Assembly: GCA_904063045.1 (NCBI GenBank)
Contig: CAJFCJ010000019.1
Location: 1,230,570-1,294,569, forward strand
DNA from: Dimorphilus gyrociliatus
Lineage: Eukaryota; Annelida; Polychaeta; Dinophilidae
DNA length: 64,000 bases
Direction: 5' to 3'
Both the position numbers and the translations under genes were made by a program. Below, in pieces: positions 12,275 through 24,055 of the stretch; within the stretch, counting starts at the first letter, position 1; the number at the start of each line of letters is the position of its first letter. The notes under the pieces are model-generated. The model did not search any database, was not told where the DNA came from, and was given only the letters and a program-made list of their open reading frames with translations.

Positions 12275-12334
<60 letters not shown>

Positions 12335-15300
12335 ATATATATATATACACACACACACAGATACATATATATGTATATATATATATATATCATCTACCTA
12401 TCTATATATATATATATATATATATATATAGATATATATGGTATTTTATGGTAAAATAATAATAAATAATAAAAGTATAGTTCTCTTATCCAATTAAGGC
12501 TTTTGACTGGGGATGTAAAAATTTGTTTTTCCTTTCTCATATACATACATATATATATATATATAAAGTATGTATTTCTCTATTTTTTTTGGTCTTGTGA
12601 AGTTTTTACTAATGCTATTGTGACGACAGAATGTTTTTTGGCGTCTAAAAGCAACTATAATAATAATAATCATAATGGAAATAAAAATACTCTGCTTTAA
12701 CGTTCGTGAACATAAATAAATGCACATTGCATCACATACCTCCTTTTTTGCCTTCTAAACAAGTAAAAAAAAAAAAGATATACAAAAAAATAAAAATAAA
12801 AGAAGAAAATAAAATTTTCACTTTTTTTTTTCTTCTAATTTTTTTTTAAATATAATAAAAGAAATTCAGTTTTTTTTCTACTTTTTATTTTATGTTTCTT
12901 TTTGTTTTTTTTAAAAAAAAGTGAGAAATAAAATTTATTTTTATTTATATTTTTTTTTATCAAAGTTTATATGAATATTGTAGTTGTTTTTTTTTTTTTA
13001 TAGAAGGAAGATATTATTTATAGGGGAAATGAAAAAAATATAGAGAAAACTGGAGGAGGACGGGCAGTGTGAGGGGAGAGAGAGAAAGGATAGGAGGAAT
13101 GGAGATTTTATAGATAGATAGAGAAGGAGAAAATGAAGACAATTAGATAGATATATAGGTAGATAGATTCTTAGAGGTAGAGAGGGTAAAAGAGATAGAA
13201 AGAGGAGAGAGAGAGAGACAGGTAGATTGAAATTATGTTTGTTAATTAGGTTATTTACCTGAGCTGACGGTTATAGCTTCGATAAACTGTTCTCTCCAGC
13301 TAGACGTTCCAACAACCAGGGCGACATTTGTTTTTTTCAGTAATTTATCAACGGTTGACTTGAATTCTATACTTTCTCTTATTTGTACTTCGATTTTTCC
13401 AGCTTCACCCAATCTCGGTTTTCCTAATTCTACAATCTTATCGTCAAAGACAGGTTCCAACGCAACATCGGTTATTGAATTCCTATTTTCTGTTTTTAGT
13501 AGGGAAAAGAATATTGTAGGAAAGAGTTATTTATAAATCAACATGTAATATAGAAGTATAAAATAGGGAGATTGAAAACGAGTGCAAACTAAATAGAAAA
13601 AATAGGCCGAAAGTGCATCTATGAAAATATAAAGAAAGAAAAACATAAGAATTCTCTTTCTATTATTCTTTTTTTTATTATAATATTATATTCTTATTCA
13701 TTCATTCCAAGAAAAAAAGTGCCGAAGCTTGTTGAACTATTTTGAGCTTAAGTATTACTGCAATACCTTTGCCGGCGAATAGTCGTCGCATATCAAAGGC
13801 TAGAGGGCGAAAATAATCAATATAGGTAGGCATGTAAGTAATTATGCATATGTTACAAAGAAAGATTTGAAAGAATGTAAACGAAAGAGGTTCATATCTA
13901 TAATTTTCAGCTAGTGGTTATTATCTTCAAACCAATCTAATAATTTTGCGTGTTAACAAAAGCTAAAACTATAATGCCAAATGGGTAGTTATAAGTGAAG
14001 GAGGGATGTATTTATGTGTTATTTTATACAATATATCACATACATTTCGCATAAAAAAGAGACTATATATATTCTTATATATAGATTATATAATTGTATA
14101 TATATATACTGTATATAAATTATATAAGTTGGATAAAAGGTAATAAACAAAAGAAGAGTCTTACCGCTTCCCTTTCGTACAAGTTCAGGTTCGCTAAGTT
14201 CAACAAAGAACGATTCAGTTTTTTCGTATTCTTCATCATCAACGATCCGAACCCGGATTATTTGTCTAAAAAACCATCAAACTTGATAAAATGCACTTAC
14301 AAACTTAATTATTTAATAAAAGAATTAATTAAGTCTAAACGCCTAATTCGTTAAAGGTTTACGGGGTAATTTATCGTAATACAAAATCTCCAGGTAATTC
14401 ATGTATAATATATGTGATTAAACCAAATACATAATACCTATAGATATGTGCAGAGTATATATTGTACATAAATATAATATATATATATATATATTATATG
14501 CAGTATATACTGGATATATATCTCTACGTTTTCGAAGGCAACATTTGGTGCATGCAACACCTGTGGCACCTGGCATTTCGGCTTTTTAACGTTAGTTAAG
14601 AGTTGAAAATGTTTTTTTTCCTTTACTCAAATTTTTTTCTCTTTAACTTTTTCATTTACATCTTTTTGCCTAATCTATTTAGCTAAACTTGTTAGAATAA
14701 GAAAGAAAGTCTGCACACGAATACAGCAAAATACAACTGCAAAATGTTTTAAATCAAAGACATAAAAAATAGAAAACTATACGTTTCTCTTGGTTCACCT
14801 CTCCCCAAAGTTTTTTTCCTTCACACTCTATTTTTACTGATGTACTATTTCACCTAATCGATTATGGACTGAGTTTCGATCAGTCTATGTAAATCGATTA
14901 TTGTTGAAGGAAGTACAGAGAGAGAGCGACAGAAAGAGAGAGGAGCTTGAGGCACGTGGAGTGTAAGTACCGGAGGTTGGTCGCAAGGAGGAAGGAAAGA
15001 TTGCAATCGCATCAAGATATGGTCGGGTTATAAGACTAATATCACATAATCTATAAAACTTTTCCAATTAAGCAACTCTTTTTTTTTTATTAAAAACGTG
15101 TTTTGCAAACCAAAAAATCTTTTGATGGACGTCGGCAGAAAAACGTCAAAATTGCGCTTATAAACAGGTGAACGGAATTCTTCACGCGCAATTACAGCCC
15201 TATATAGACGCCACGCCCTACATTAAAACCTGGCGGCGTCTCTTCGAGCAACCAAACAATCATTCATATAAACGATGTTTTGTCCGAAGTCTAACGTTTC

Positions 15301-15402
15301 TATAGAAACCATCCCATTCTCTCTTATCTAGTTTTCCTTTCTCTGTTTATATGTTCTATTTCTAAAAATTGCTTAGAATTGATCGATAGCTAACTCTAAA
15401 TG

Positions 15403-15444
<42 letters not shown>

Positions 15445-18400
15445 TCTTGCTATATTAATCGTACATGCATATAACAAGTATATAAATATTTCTAGTTTAT
15501 GTATCGCTGCACCCATGACACTTAAAGATAGATGTAAGAAGATTAATAAAACTGGAATAACATCCTATTGTAAGCGCGAAATACATATGACGTAGGGTCT
15601 ATGTACTTGTAATAAAAAAAATTAGTGTTTCTGAAACATTCTAGAAGCATATGAATATTTTAGTGGAGTATGCATCTATATAATAGTTGAAGTAGATCTA
15701 TTGAATAGCATGATTCATAATCCTATATGTTTAATAGTAAGTTAGTATATAAGAAATATATATAGATATATACATGTACACTATATAGGTGATATAAATA
15801 GATAGGTACCATTTATATTTATACATACATACATACATACATATATACTGTATATATATATATATATATATATTTGATTGAGTATACGTATTTATGTAAA
15901 TATATTGCATATATATATACATATTGTATGTAAAGTATTTAAATACTATTTCTATAGACATTTATACATTGATGTTTTGTTTGAATATTGAATAGTATTA
16001 AGATATTTATACATTCATTTTTCATATATAAATACATACATACTATAAATATAGATCAGGCACCTACAAAAGAATAAATTGTACATAAGCCTATGAAACA
16101 GTTATATATATATATATACTAGAGAGTGTGTGAAACACGTTTTATTATATTTAGGATATGAACGAAAGTATCTGGAACGGGGCAATCGATTTGTGTCATA
16201 TGTTATTATATGGAATCTCTCGAGTTAGCTCAGGCTGAAAGAGGCGTAATTTAATATTAAAAAATCAAGTGGCTGTTGAGTCTGAACATCCGGGTCTGTA
16301 GCAGCTATAGCTGTTCGGTTCGAATTACAACTGCAGTTGCAAGAAATAGCCTATAGAAATATATAGCAAGCGCTATATTTCTAACCATCTTGTAGGCGCC
16401 GCGTTCCTATAGTAACCCTAACAGTGGACAAACTATAGGCCGCTTACGTGATTGATAGCCTTTGGAGTGGAGAGGACGAAGGAGGGAGAAGAGTGGGACG
16501 TAAACCCACATGAATAAAACATACAATAAACGCATACATAACGTATTACTTACTCAGTCTGGTCGTTTTCGAATACCAACTGGCCCGAAGCATCGAAGAA
16601 ATCTCTGCCGTTACCCTTGGCCGTGCCTTCTATAGTTGTATAGGGTACAATAACCTTTCCACGTGCTCCCGATGAACGGCAAACCTTTATTTCCGCTTCT
16701 CCTACCGATTCGGATACAGACATTGTCGAACCTTCAAAATGAAAGATGCCTGCATGATCGTCGTCCAAAATCATAACAGTTGCCATTGATGGCATGACCA
16801 ATTGAGCTACGCTATTTTGATCTCCGCCATAACCTGGAACGCGTAGATTGTGCAATTTAACGTAAAAGTGCTCATCCTCTTCGAATATATCATCATCAAT
16901 AATGGTAACAGAGAATTGACAGTGCATCTGACCCGGTTGAAATTCCAAAGTTCCGCTGGCAAATTCGTAATCCGTTCCGGCGTTAGCTGTTCCATCTTCT
17001 GTCACGTAATCGACTTGTATAACTCGGTTTGTGTCTCCCCCGTGTCTGGAGACTGTCAATTGAAAAGTGCCAACATTCTCCATAACTGTATAATGACCAG
17101 GCTCAAAGAAGATTCGGGTGACGTTATCATCATGATCCAGATCAAGTTTGACATCCTCCAAAGACGAACGACGTTCGACTTTACTCTTTTTTATGACATT
17201 TCCGCCACCAGTCAACTTTCTTGTCGCCTGTATCCGGTAGAAAGCACGCGACTTCGGACCTCTATTCATAGCTTCCATTTCTGCCATTTCTTCCAATGAT
17301 TTCATATCCAAATTAGGATGCTTTTTACGAAGTTCGCGTAGAATATCGATAAAATCCTTACGGTGCTTCTCGAACTCTCGAATTTCCGTATCGTCACTGT
17401 CTAATCCTTTAAACGTGATTGCATCTTCAGAAGCCGAACCAACGTGATTTCTCTCCGCTAATTCCAAATCTCCGTCGACCTGTATTGATTTCCTTCCATG
17501 GCGGCTTGCATGGTACTTCTTATTCATAAACTTCATAAAGAAGATTTTCCTATCGGCTATATATGCTGTTAAAACGGTTGCGGGGAAGAAGAGAAATGTG
17601 AGAACAGCTTCCCAAACTTCTACTTCACCCTTGGAGAAACCGGCGATAATGATATATAGCCACAGATAGGCGAATATACTCCATGTTGCGGTTATAAAGA
17701 AAACCCGTAAATGTTTAATTCGTCGGCAATCCCCGTCAGGTATAACGTATATGCATAAACCAATGATTATGAACAGGTTAAAAGCTGCTGAACCAACTAT
17801 CGTACTAGGCCCTAATTGTCCAGCTTTAAAGTCATTACCAACGATTTCGATAATCGATAATAAAATCTCGGGAGCCGATGAACCTAACGCCATAAGTGTC
17901 AAATTCGATACTGTCTCATTCCAAACTCGGACATTTACGACCGTTGTTTCACCGCTTGGCAGTTTAATAGTGATTTCGCGTTCTTTCGACGTAATCACTT
18001 CAATAGCGGCCATGAATCGATCGGCTATTATCGACACACCGAGAAACATGAAAATCATCGCCGCCATATAAACTGTGGCCCTAGCCGCCTTGTCTCCAGC
18101 AGAAAGATTTTTTTGCGGTTCCCACAGAGGCAAAATGACCTAAAAATCAATATTTCGTTTACGTATATTGCTTACACACATATATAAAATATATATGTAT
18201 ATACATATTTACATGCATACTGTTCGCCCAAGTTTATGTACGTTATTTATACAATATGTATCATATGTTTTCTCAATACCTTGTATATGGATAACATGTT
18301 TTTAAGCTCTCCCTATTAGACTACCATTATAGTTCTATCGACATAAAGACATCGTCTAGTGGCCTAATGTTATAGTGACAAGATGGATAAAAGTTTGATT

Positions 18401-18562
18401 AAAAGTTATATTTACCCCTTTTTTGCAGGCACTAGCTTGAGAACAACTTTTAACCGCTGGGGTAGAGTTTGTCCATCGGGCCGTCGAGACCTCTTCGGTA
18501 TCCGACTCTGCCGTCACAGAGAGGGCGAGGAAGGAGAAGAGTAAGCTTATCCTTAATAACAT
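10210..18562 (-). CDS. Sodium/calcium exchanger (NCX, SLC8/Calx type)
   Basis: Plasma-membrane antiporter exchanging three Na+ for one Ca2+. Exons on the minus strand: 18562-18416, 18139-16554, 14265-14165, 13489-13259, 12063-11944, then 11724-11566 or 11331-11173, then 10589-10210; 907 residues with either alternative. It has a signal peptide ([20 protein letters not shown]), a luminal Cys pair, alpha-1 repeat [20 protein letters not shown] (about 123-142), a cytosolic loop with two Calx-beta Ca2+-binding domains (about 390-510 and 520-660; [25 protein letters not shown]), then the acidic [14 protein letters not shown] stretch. The alpha-2 repeat ([22 protein letters not shown]) follows, with the conserved C-terminus SYCHIKGF. 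Length and order match animal NCX. The alpha-2 exon is duplicated in tandem and a third, broken copy follows. Confidence 0.96.
10704..10857 (-). pseudogene. Degenerate third copy of the NCX alpha-2 exon
   Basis: Between copy 6b and the last exon, minus-strand codons read [20 protein letters not shown] then TSL, aligning gap-free over 24 codons with copy 6b ([20 protein letters not shown] then TSL). Many third positions differ. The copy is broken: a TGA follows the apparent acceptor (ag at 10859-10858) in the matching phase, the donor at the homologous position is lost (ccggggag), and the upstream half hardly aligns. Best read as an exon relic; an unusual functional variant is less likely. Confidence 0.65.
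10893..10929. repeat. (CA)n microsatellite in an NCX intron
   Basis: ACACAC run with CATACA variants in the intron between alpha-2 exon copy 6b and the last NCX exon. Confidence 0.85.
11173..11331 (-). other. NCX alpha-2 exon, copy 6b
   Basis: 159-nt exon in phase 1, acceptor tttag, donor gtagaa. It encodes [19 protein letters not shown]... through [19 protein letters not shown]. Core alpha-2 residues equal copy 6a; differences fall in the membrane segment (for example INDLASS in place of IGDIAAA). Inclusion of both copies would keep frame but duplicate a transmembrane helix, so use is presumably mutually exclusive. Confidence 0.88.
11566..11724 (-). other. NCX alpha-2 exon, copy 6a
   Basis: 159-nt exon in phase 1, from acceptor tttccag to donor gtatat. 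It encodes [19 protein letters not shown]... through [19 protein letters not shown], the eighth membrane segment and the first half of the alpha-2 repeat that lines the ion path. It has the same length and phases as copy 6b. Confidence 0.88.
12265..12440. repeat. Compound (TA)n/(CA)n microsatellite in an NCX intron
   Basis: Long TA dinucleotide runs with a short ACACAC interruption and further TA units; low complexity. ORFs called here (Tyr-Ile repeats) are artefacts. Confidence 0.9.
13020..13230. repeat. Purine-rich tract next to an NCX exon
   Basis: About 210 bp almost wholly A/G with GAGA and GATA runs on the + strand, starting just downstream (in NCX direction) of the donor at 13258. In the NCX transcript it is a pyrimidine-rich tract directly after the exon that ends the Calx-beta loop, where it could influence splicing. 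Confidence 0.6.
15401..15441. repeat. (TA)n microsatellite
   Basis: TA run in NCX intron 2; the ORF with Tyr-Ile repeats over it is spurious. Confidence 0.9.
15821..15872. repeat. (CATA)n/(TA)n microsatellite
   Basis: Five CATA units followed by a TA run in NCX intron 2. Confidence 0.9.
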
Positions 18563-19281
18563 TTTCGATTCTTCTTTTTCTCTTTCTTAATCAAATATGT
18601 AGAACTAAAATTCAAATGGAAGAAGATTTTGAGAAGAAACTGTACGTTCTAGGTAGACCGATGAATTATTGCTGTCATGTGTATAAAGGCGTTCGGGCAA
18701 ACTGCCGGTCGGGTAAATCTGGGTTGAGTTGCAGTGTTGGTGCGCTCTACAGAAGAGAATCTACTCGCAACTGCAACTCTAGTCCATCGGCGCGTGTCGT
18801 ATAGCTAGAACTGCAACGGCTATGGCTGTACAGCTGCCGCGCTCAGGCTTTATGGGATTGCAGTTCGTCGACACGCCTGGCGCCATTGTGCAGCAGTTTT
18901 GCAGCCAAGTACTTCTAACTTATCTACTTTTATCTTACCCTCTGTTCTTTATCAGTTCTCTAATATTATTCGTTTCTTTTAAAATTAGAATAGAGAGCCT
19001 AACAAGTGCAATTATAATTCAATTTATAGTTTATTTAAATTACTTTGAAATAGGTCAAGCATTCGCTGAGTTGGCAGTTGCTGTCCGATTTTATTCTACA
19101 TCTATACACCTAAAAATTTGTCAGTCAATAATTTATATTTAGCTAGAACAACTGCTAGCGCCACTTGTTTCAAAACGATGCCATGCATGAATATCTCCTC
19201 TCTGTGCTCTCTGACATCCAATTTCTCTCTCTCGCATATGCATAAATATATATATATATATATATAAATGTTCTCTGTCTA

Positions 19282-19329
<48 letters not shown>

Positions 19330-19658
19330 CCCTCTTAACACTTTCTCGGCTCACTCGGTCTTTAGATCCCATATTTCGTTAGGCCTATTTACAAATATTT
19401 CGTATGCTTTCCTTCTTTAGTAAATTAAAGGGCTTAAAATAGTAATTAGAACTTAAAGTACTATTCTATATCCACGTAGTATAAATACTTAGCATACGGA
19501 TAGCAAATACGTTAAACATGTAAATTTAATTAGAGTATAGCTATACGAAATAGAAATAGGCTGATTGTCCCGCCCTCTACACTGCCGTTGCGAAGGGGAA
19601 TTCAAGGGAAATCGATCGGTAAACATAAGAAAAAAAAAGAGGGACATAAACTAAAATC
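18563..19658. promoter_or_regulatory. Divergent 5' region of NCX and the DHHC-like gene
   Basis: 1.1 kb without a convincing gene. It holds an interleaved set of TTGCAGT-type motifs in opposite orientations: GAGTTGCAGT 18726-18735 with ACTGCAACTC 18770-18779, and GAACTGCAA 18808-18816 with TTGCAGTTC 18858-18866. This patch is GC-richer than its flanks. A (CT)n microsatellite follows at 19273-19328. ORFs here lack protein features. Confidence 0.5.
19273..19328. repeat. (CT)n/(CTGT)n microsatellite
   Basis: CTGTCTATCTGT units grading into a pure CT run upstream of the DHHC-like gene. Confidence 0.9.
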
Positions 19659-20513
19659 ATGGAAAGCCAAGGGGAATATCGAACGTTAAAAGATAAGTTT
19701 AGGGATGAATGGCACAGAAAAGATCGAAAAGTGACAGATGACAGTTTGGGAAAGTTTGGTGTTCTTTTCTTCTGGATTCAAACTATCTCCTTGACAATCA
19801 CAACTATTTTATGGACATCGCCATCGTCATTATACACTCTTTTAAGCACTTACCTGCTCATTCAGGTATCTGTTAATTGGTATCTTTGTTTTAATGAAAG
19901 AAATAAGGTTGTCAGGGGTATTGTACAGCCTGATAACGCTGAATTGATAGGATGGACCATGTGTGTTAAATGCCAAATGATGCGACCACCCCGGTCACAC
20001 CACTGCTCATACTGTAAAGTTTGCGTTCTCAAAAAGGAGCTTCATTGTTTTTTACTAAATAATTGTGTGGGAGTCTTCACGCAACGTCGATTTATTATAC
20101 TCTGTTTTTATACAAGTATCTCATCGTTGATTGGATCCGTTTTCAATTTATTATACGTCTTCCCACGTTTAGAATTTGCTGATTATCTTCCGTTTTTTGG
20201 TGTCCTTCGATATTATCTCTATGGGAAAATTAATTTGGGAGATATAATACTGGTAATGCAAGCCTATGTTACTATCATTACCTTAGTCGCTTCATTGCAC
20301 TTTCTCTTCTGGCAAGTGTTAATAGTCTATCGAGGTCAAACATCTTATGAAGCCTTCAGGAACATCAACCGTTATCGGCTAGATAGCCCACTAATTCACA
20401 TTAGGCAAGTGTTTGGGCAATTTTGGTTTCTTCATTTCTTCATCCCACTGCCATTGCCAATCGATGCCGACGGTGTTTCATGGGAAAGACACAAGTTCGA
20501 AAAAGGATCTTAG
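19659..20513 (+). CDS. ZDHHC24-like membrane protein with a variant DHHC motif (ELHC)
   Basis: Intronless ORF of 284 residues resembling DHHC S-acyltransferases closest in layout to ZDHHC24: membrane segments at about 32-52 and 57-78, the Cys-rich domain at about 102-137, then two or three more segments (about 143-168, 196-225 and possibly 246-262) and a PLPIDADGVSW tail comparable to PLPGDGI in ZDHHC24. The Cys-rich zinc frame (CVKCQMMRPPRSHHCSYCK) is intact. The catalytic DHHC is changed to ELHC at 127-130: the nucleophile Cys130 and its preceding His remain, but the Asp and first His are lost, and the usual following Pro-Trp is Phe-Leu. Whether it is still an acyltransferase is uncertain. 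Poly(A) signal AATAAA at 20562-20567. Confidence 0.85.
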   Translation: MESQGEYRTLKDKFRDEWHRKDRKVTDDSLGKFGVLFFWIQTISLTITTILWTSPSSLYTLLSTYLLIQVSVNWYLCFNERNKVVRGIVQPDNAELIGWTMCVKCQMMRPPRSHHCSYCKVCVLKKELHCFLLNNCVGVFTQRRFIILCFYTSISSLIGSVFNLLYVFPRLEFADYLPFFGVLRYYLYGKINLGDIILVMQAYVTIITLVASLHFLFWQVLIVYRGQTSYEAFRNINRYRLDSPLIHIRQVFGQFWFLHFFIPLPLPIDADGVSWERHKFEKGS

Positions 20514-21032
20514 TTTATCATTTATATGTAGCTTTATTTACAAGAATGTTTCCTTTCTTTTAATAAATTGCCATTGAAAACAAAAAAGAAATCGATATTA
20601 TTGCTGCTTTATTGGGTTGAAACTTTTAAGTCAATACAACAAAGCCAACATAACATGACCCGGACTGCATATACTTTTCTTGAGATAGCAAAGTTTGTCT
20701 CATAGCAAGTGTAAATTGATATTTTAAAAGAAAACGATTATTTACAATTCGGAAACAGTTACGAGGCGAGAAATTAATGAGACAACACAAATGTCGTATA
20801 AAACAAAAAAAAAAAGGAATGTTAAATTCTCGTTAACACAAATAGAATGCATATATATCAACATCATCCTCATGAAAGAAAAATAAACGAAACAATCATC
20901 TAGTTCGCAACTAGATCAGATAATTTAGAAAAAATGAGCCAATGTTATTCTTTTCTTATTATTCATACTAAGAAGTGTCTTTGTTTAAGTATTTGTTATT
21001 TTTTAACTCTTTCCTATCCTCAACTGGATTTT
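20514..21032. other. Convergent 3' UTR region, DHHC-like gene / Numb
   Basis: 519 bp between two stop codons. The + strand AATAAA at 20562-20567 serves the DHHC-like gene; TTTATT at 20608-20613 is AATAAA on the minus strand and would give Numb a 3' UTR of about 420 nt. The two transcripts would end within about 50 bp of each other, with little or no overlap. Confidence 0.6.
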
Positions 21033-24000
21033 CTACAATTTTACTTCGAAAGTTTTCTGAGCATTGCCCATTTCAACAGCGAATGGATTAGTGGGGGCTA
21101 CTGGTGCTTGAGGAGGCCCCCTAGGTTTTGCCCCTACCCAGGCGGCGTCAAAAGGGTCGAAACCCGATTTATTGGGGACGGTTGGTTGATGGCCAAATAC
21201 AGACGTTCCTGCTGTATCGACCGATTGGCTGCGATTATGCTGATTTGCAACGTAAGAAGTTTTAAACGGGTTCGTTGATACTGTTTGCAGCCAAGTTTCT
21301 CCATCTGGCCGTCGTTCCTCTTTTTGCCAAGGATTAGGGTGTCGAATCGGTTCGGGTAATTGCACTGATTTGGAATTACTTTCTTGTTGGTAAACTAAAA
21401 AAAAAGTTCAATTATAATTTTAATACTCTTGGTTATTGATCGTTTACTTACTGGTCGCTTTGGTAGTTACGTGATTGACAGTATTTGGATTAGTTTTCAG
21501 AGGTAAACTTGCCAAATACGGATCATCCTCGTTCACATTCAACCCACTCGAAATCTGCTTACAAATATCAGAGATTGATGCTTCTGCTTCTTCTTTTGAT
21601 GGAGAAGCTTCAGGAATAGTATGCACACTGAAGCCATTCGGGTAATTGGTGTCCCCGCCTTGCCTTTCTAAAGTTGATGGAAGGTCTTCCAACCGAAGTG
21701 AGTGTTGGCGTTTAAAAGGAGAGGATTTTTGACTGAGTTTTTGAAATCCCTTAAAGGATCCCTAAACGCAAGAAGGAGAAAAAAAACATTTGATTAGTAA
21801 AACTCAAGACAATAAAAAGCGAACATTGTTTTAATTTAACACCAAGCAAAACTTTTCACACATACACACAATTTTCAGGCTTTAATGGAAAGGTGATCAA
21901 GGAGTTTTGTAAAGTGACTACATACAGCTAATATATATATATATATAAATCTATAGAGGGAGGGTTAAAAAATAATCTCTTACCAAGTGCTGAATAGGCG
22001 AAGAGCGCGAAGAAAGGGAAAAAAGATATTTTTTATAAGAGAAGCCTTAATATATTTATAAATTTGATATTATAGTATATGATACTATAACTAAACTTAC
22101 CTGTCTGATTAGCATATCCTGGGAAGCATGGGGTCTTTGTACAGCGTGTGGGTTTTGTATATTTTTTTCAGGCACAGGATCGGCAATAAGCGCTGCCTGA
22201 GGATCTTCAAGACGTTCAGTTAAAGTTGTTTGTTTAAAAGATCCGGTTCTCGTAAAACTAGTTCCTTTTTCGTTATATGTTACTTGAACATTCGAAGCAT
22301 CTTTATCCCTTTTTTGCTTCTTTTCTAAACATAGTCCAAACGCACATCCTACAGCATGAGATAATCTCTCACCAGATTCTTTAAGAGCCAAAAATCCGTG
22401 GCACATCCATCTGCGAGATGTTCCATCTCTACAGATATATGCAAATCCCTTTTCATGTGCTCTATCCGGAGCGCAAAATGAAACTTTCTCTATAGTTTGA
22501 TCAACGATTAATCCTTTACTTATTTCGTCAACTACTCTTAAAGCATCACCGCTAACGTATAAAATAGCTCTTTGGTATTTTCCCTTGCACTGCTGAAATA
22601 ATGAAAAAACTTAATTAAAGAATTAGCTCAATAATCCTCTATATATAACAATTAGATTAGTAGTTCTTTTTCTGTTGGAAAAAGGGAAATAGTTTGTTAT
22701 AAATTAAAGGAAGCAAGCTCCACTAAAAAATCATAAAAATAAACATAAATTCTAAAAAAGCAGACGCTTGATGGTTAGATCAGTTTTTTATTAGCTGTTT
22801 TTTTTCGCCCCCTTTTGCTCTTACCGGCGTATTTACACGATCGTCTTTTCTTTTTCGTCGGGAACTCATTCGAAAGGACATTCTTTGCCAAACAGAGCGA
22901 GATTTTTTCTGTAACACAACACCTTCACTAACTTGAAAAGGCATGCAATGGACAATGTAAAAAAAAAATTGTTTCTTGTTTTTTTTTTGCTCAGTTTTGT
23001 TAGTTAAGTTTGTCTTCTTTTGCAAAGGGTAGTTTAGAAGGTTATGACAAACTGGTTAAAAGAGAATTAACAACAAAGAAACAATATTAAATAACAAAAT
23101 AACTGTTGGGAGAAGGGGAAAAAAATATGACAAGTACAATATAAATAAAAAGAATAGAGAATTTTTACAGCTGATGTAATAGTAGAACAGTTAAAAAATT
23201 ATCTCTTATCGTTTTCGATAAGCTTGTTTAGATAGGTAAAGATAAGCGGACAAAGCACTGATATTAATTTACAGAACGGAAGCATGAATATGGAAAATGG
23301 TTATATGGAAAATAGTCTTAAACGTTAAATACACAGTAAATAGATATGATAAAACATTGAAAAATGATCTGAAATATGAATAATATCAAGAAACTATTAG
23401 TAATATATAAAATAAACAATTATGAGTTTTCAAACTGAATAATAAATACAGATATCAAAATATATGTATTAATATAGTTATGTAGATGTATCGTTGCAGA
23501 TAGTTATTTGTATGCTATCTATTAATAATTTAAATATAGTAAAGGTGAGTTTATATCCTTTTTTTATAGTTAAGAAAATATGCAATGATACGTTAGTCTC
23601 ATTAGAAAAATGATCAAGAATGGTTTAGTATTACACAATACAATGTGATAAGAGTCGGAATATGCTATATAGAGATTTGATAGAAAACTAACCGCTTTTA
23701 GGGCTTTCACTGCTTCTTCGCAGACCTGCATACCTCTCGATTCGAATACTTCCACGCACCCTAGATACTGTTTAGATAAACGTTAAATGGATTAAGGAAA
23801 ATTTAATTCAGATTAAGAGTTATCTCCTAGGACAAAAATGAACTAAAATTAGATCAAATTCCGATATAAAGATTGACCAATATCAAAGTTCAATGATAGT
23901 TTATTACAACTAGCTTATTTTATGCTTACCCGAACTTGAAACGAGCAAGAGCCTTCTCTGACTTTCTTTTCATCTTCCTGCCATTGATGAGGTTTGGATG

Positions 24001-24055
24001 ACTCTGGTATATGATTTCTTTTCTTTCGGAAACTAAATTTTCTTAATTTATCCAT
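21033..24055 (-). CDS. NUMB: Numb cell-fate adaptor
   Basis: Endocytic adaptor that antagonises Notch in asymmetric division. Exons on the minus strand: 24055-23930, 23767-23693, 22908-22825, 22592-22101, 21761-21452, 21394-21033; 482 residues. The N-terminus [14 protein letters not shown] and SKPHQWQ fit Numb. The PTB domain follows (about 35-220; [65 protein letters not shown]). The tail carries an endocytic DPF motif and ends [19 protein letters not shown], like the NPF and QKTFEIEL end of human Numb. The 28-residue exon 3 replaces the conserved KFFKGFFGK-type PTB segment with a divergent basic stretch (SSRRKRKDD). Exon 4 has a NAGNAG acceptor (cagcag, 22595-22590), allowing an optional Gln. 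Confidence 0.95.

Larger units (their letters stand above)
14266..16553 (-). other. 2.3-kb NCX intron with microsatellites and a GC-richer patch
   Basis: No extra NCX exon could be recognised. (TA)n occurs at 15401-15441 and a (CATA)n/(TA)n compound at 15821-15872. Two patches of higher GC than their surroundings lie at about 15130-15290 and 16150-16510. The second contains a perfect 10-bp inverted repeat, TAGAAATATA ... TATATTTCTA, at about 16353-16382. They could mark an internal promoter or an unrecognised exon; nothing decides between these. Confidence 0.5.

Noticed and set aside
12119-12358. Tyr-Ile repeat ORFs (also at 15404 and 15731)
   Set aside because: Translations of TA/CATA microsatellites; no protein character.
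16260-16350. Possible tRNA suggested by a GGTTCGAAT T-loop-like string
   Set aside because: No cloverleaf could be paired around it: acceptor and anticodon arms do not form.
16850-17299. 149-residue + strand ORF
   Set aside because: Antisense shadow of the large NCX exon, which is firmly identified on the minus strand.
18469-19142. Overlapping + strand ORFs (111 and 106 residues) upstream of the DHHC-like gene
   Set aside because: The first is antisense to NCX exon 1, neither has a recognisable motif, and the second has the composition of A/T-rich intergenic DNA.
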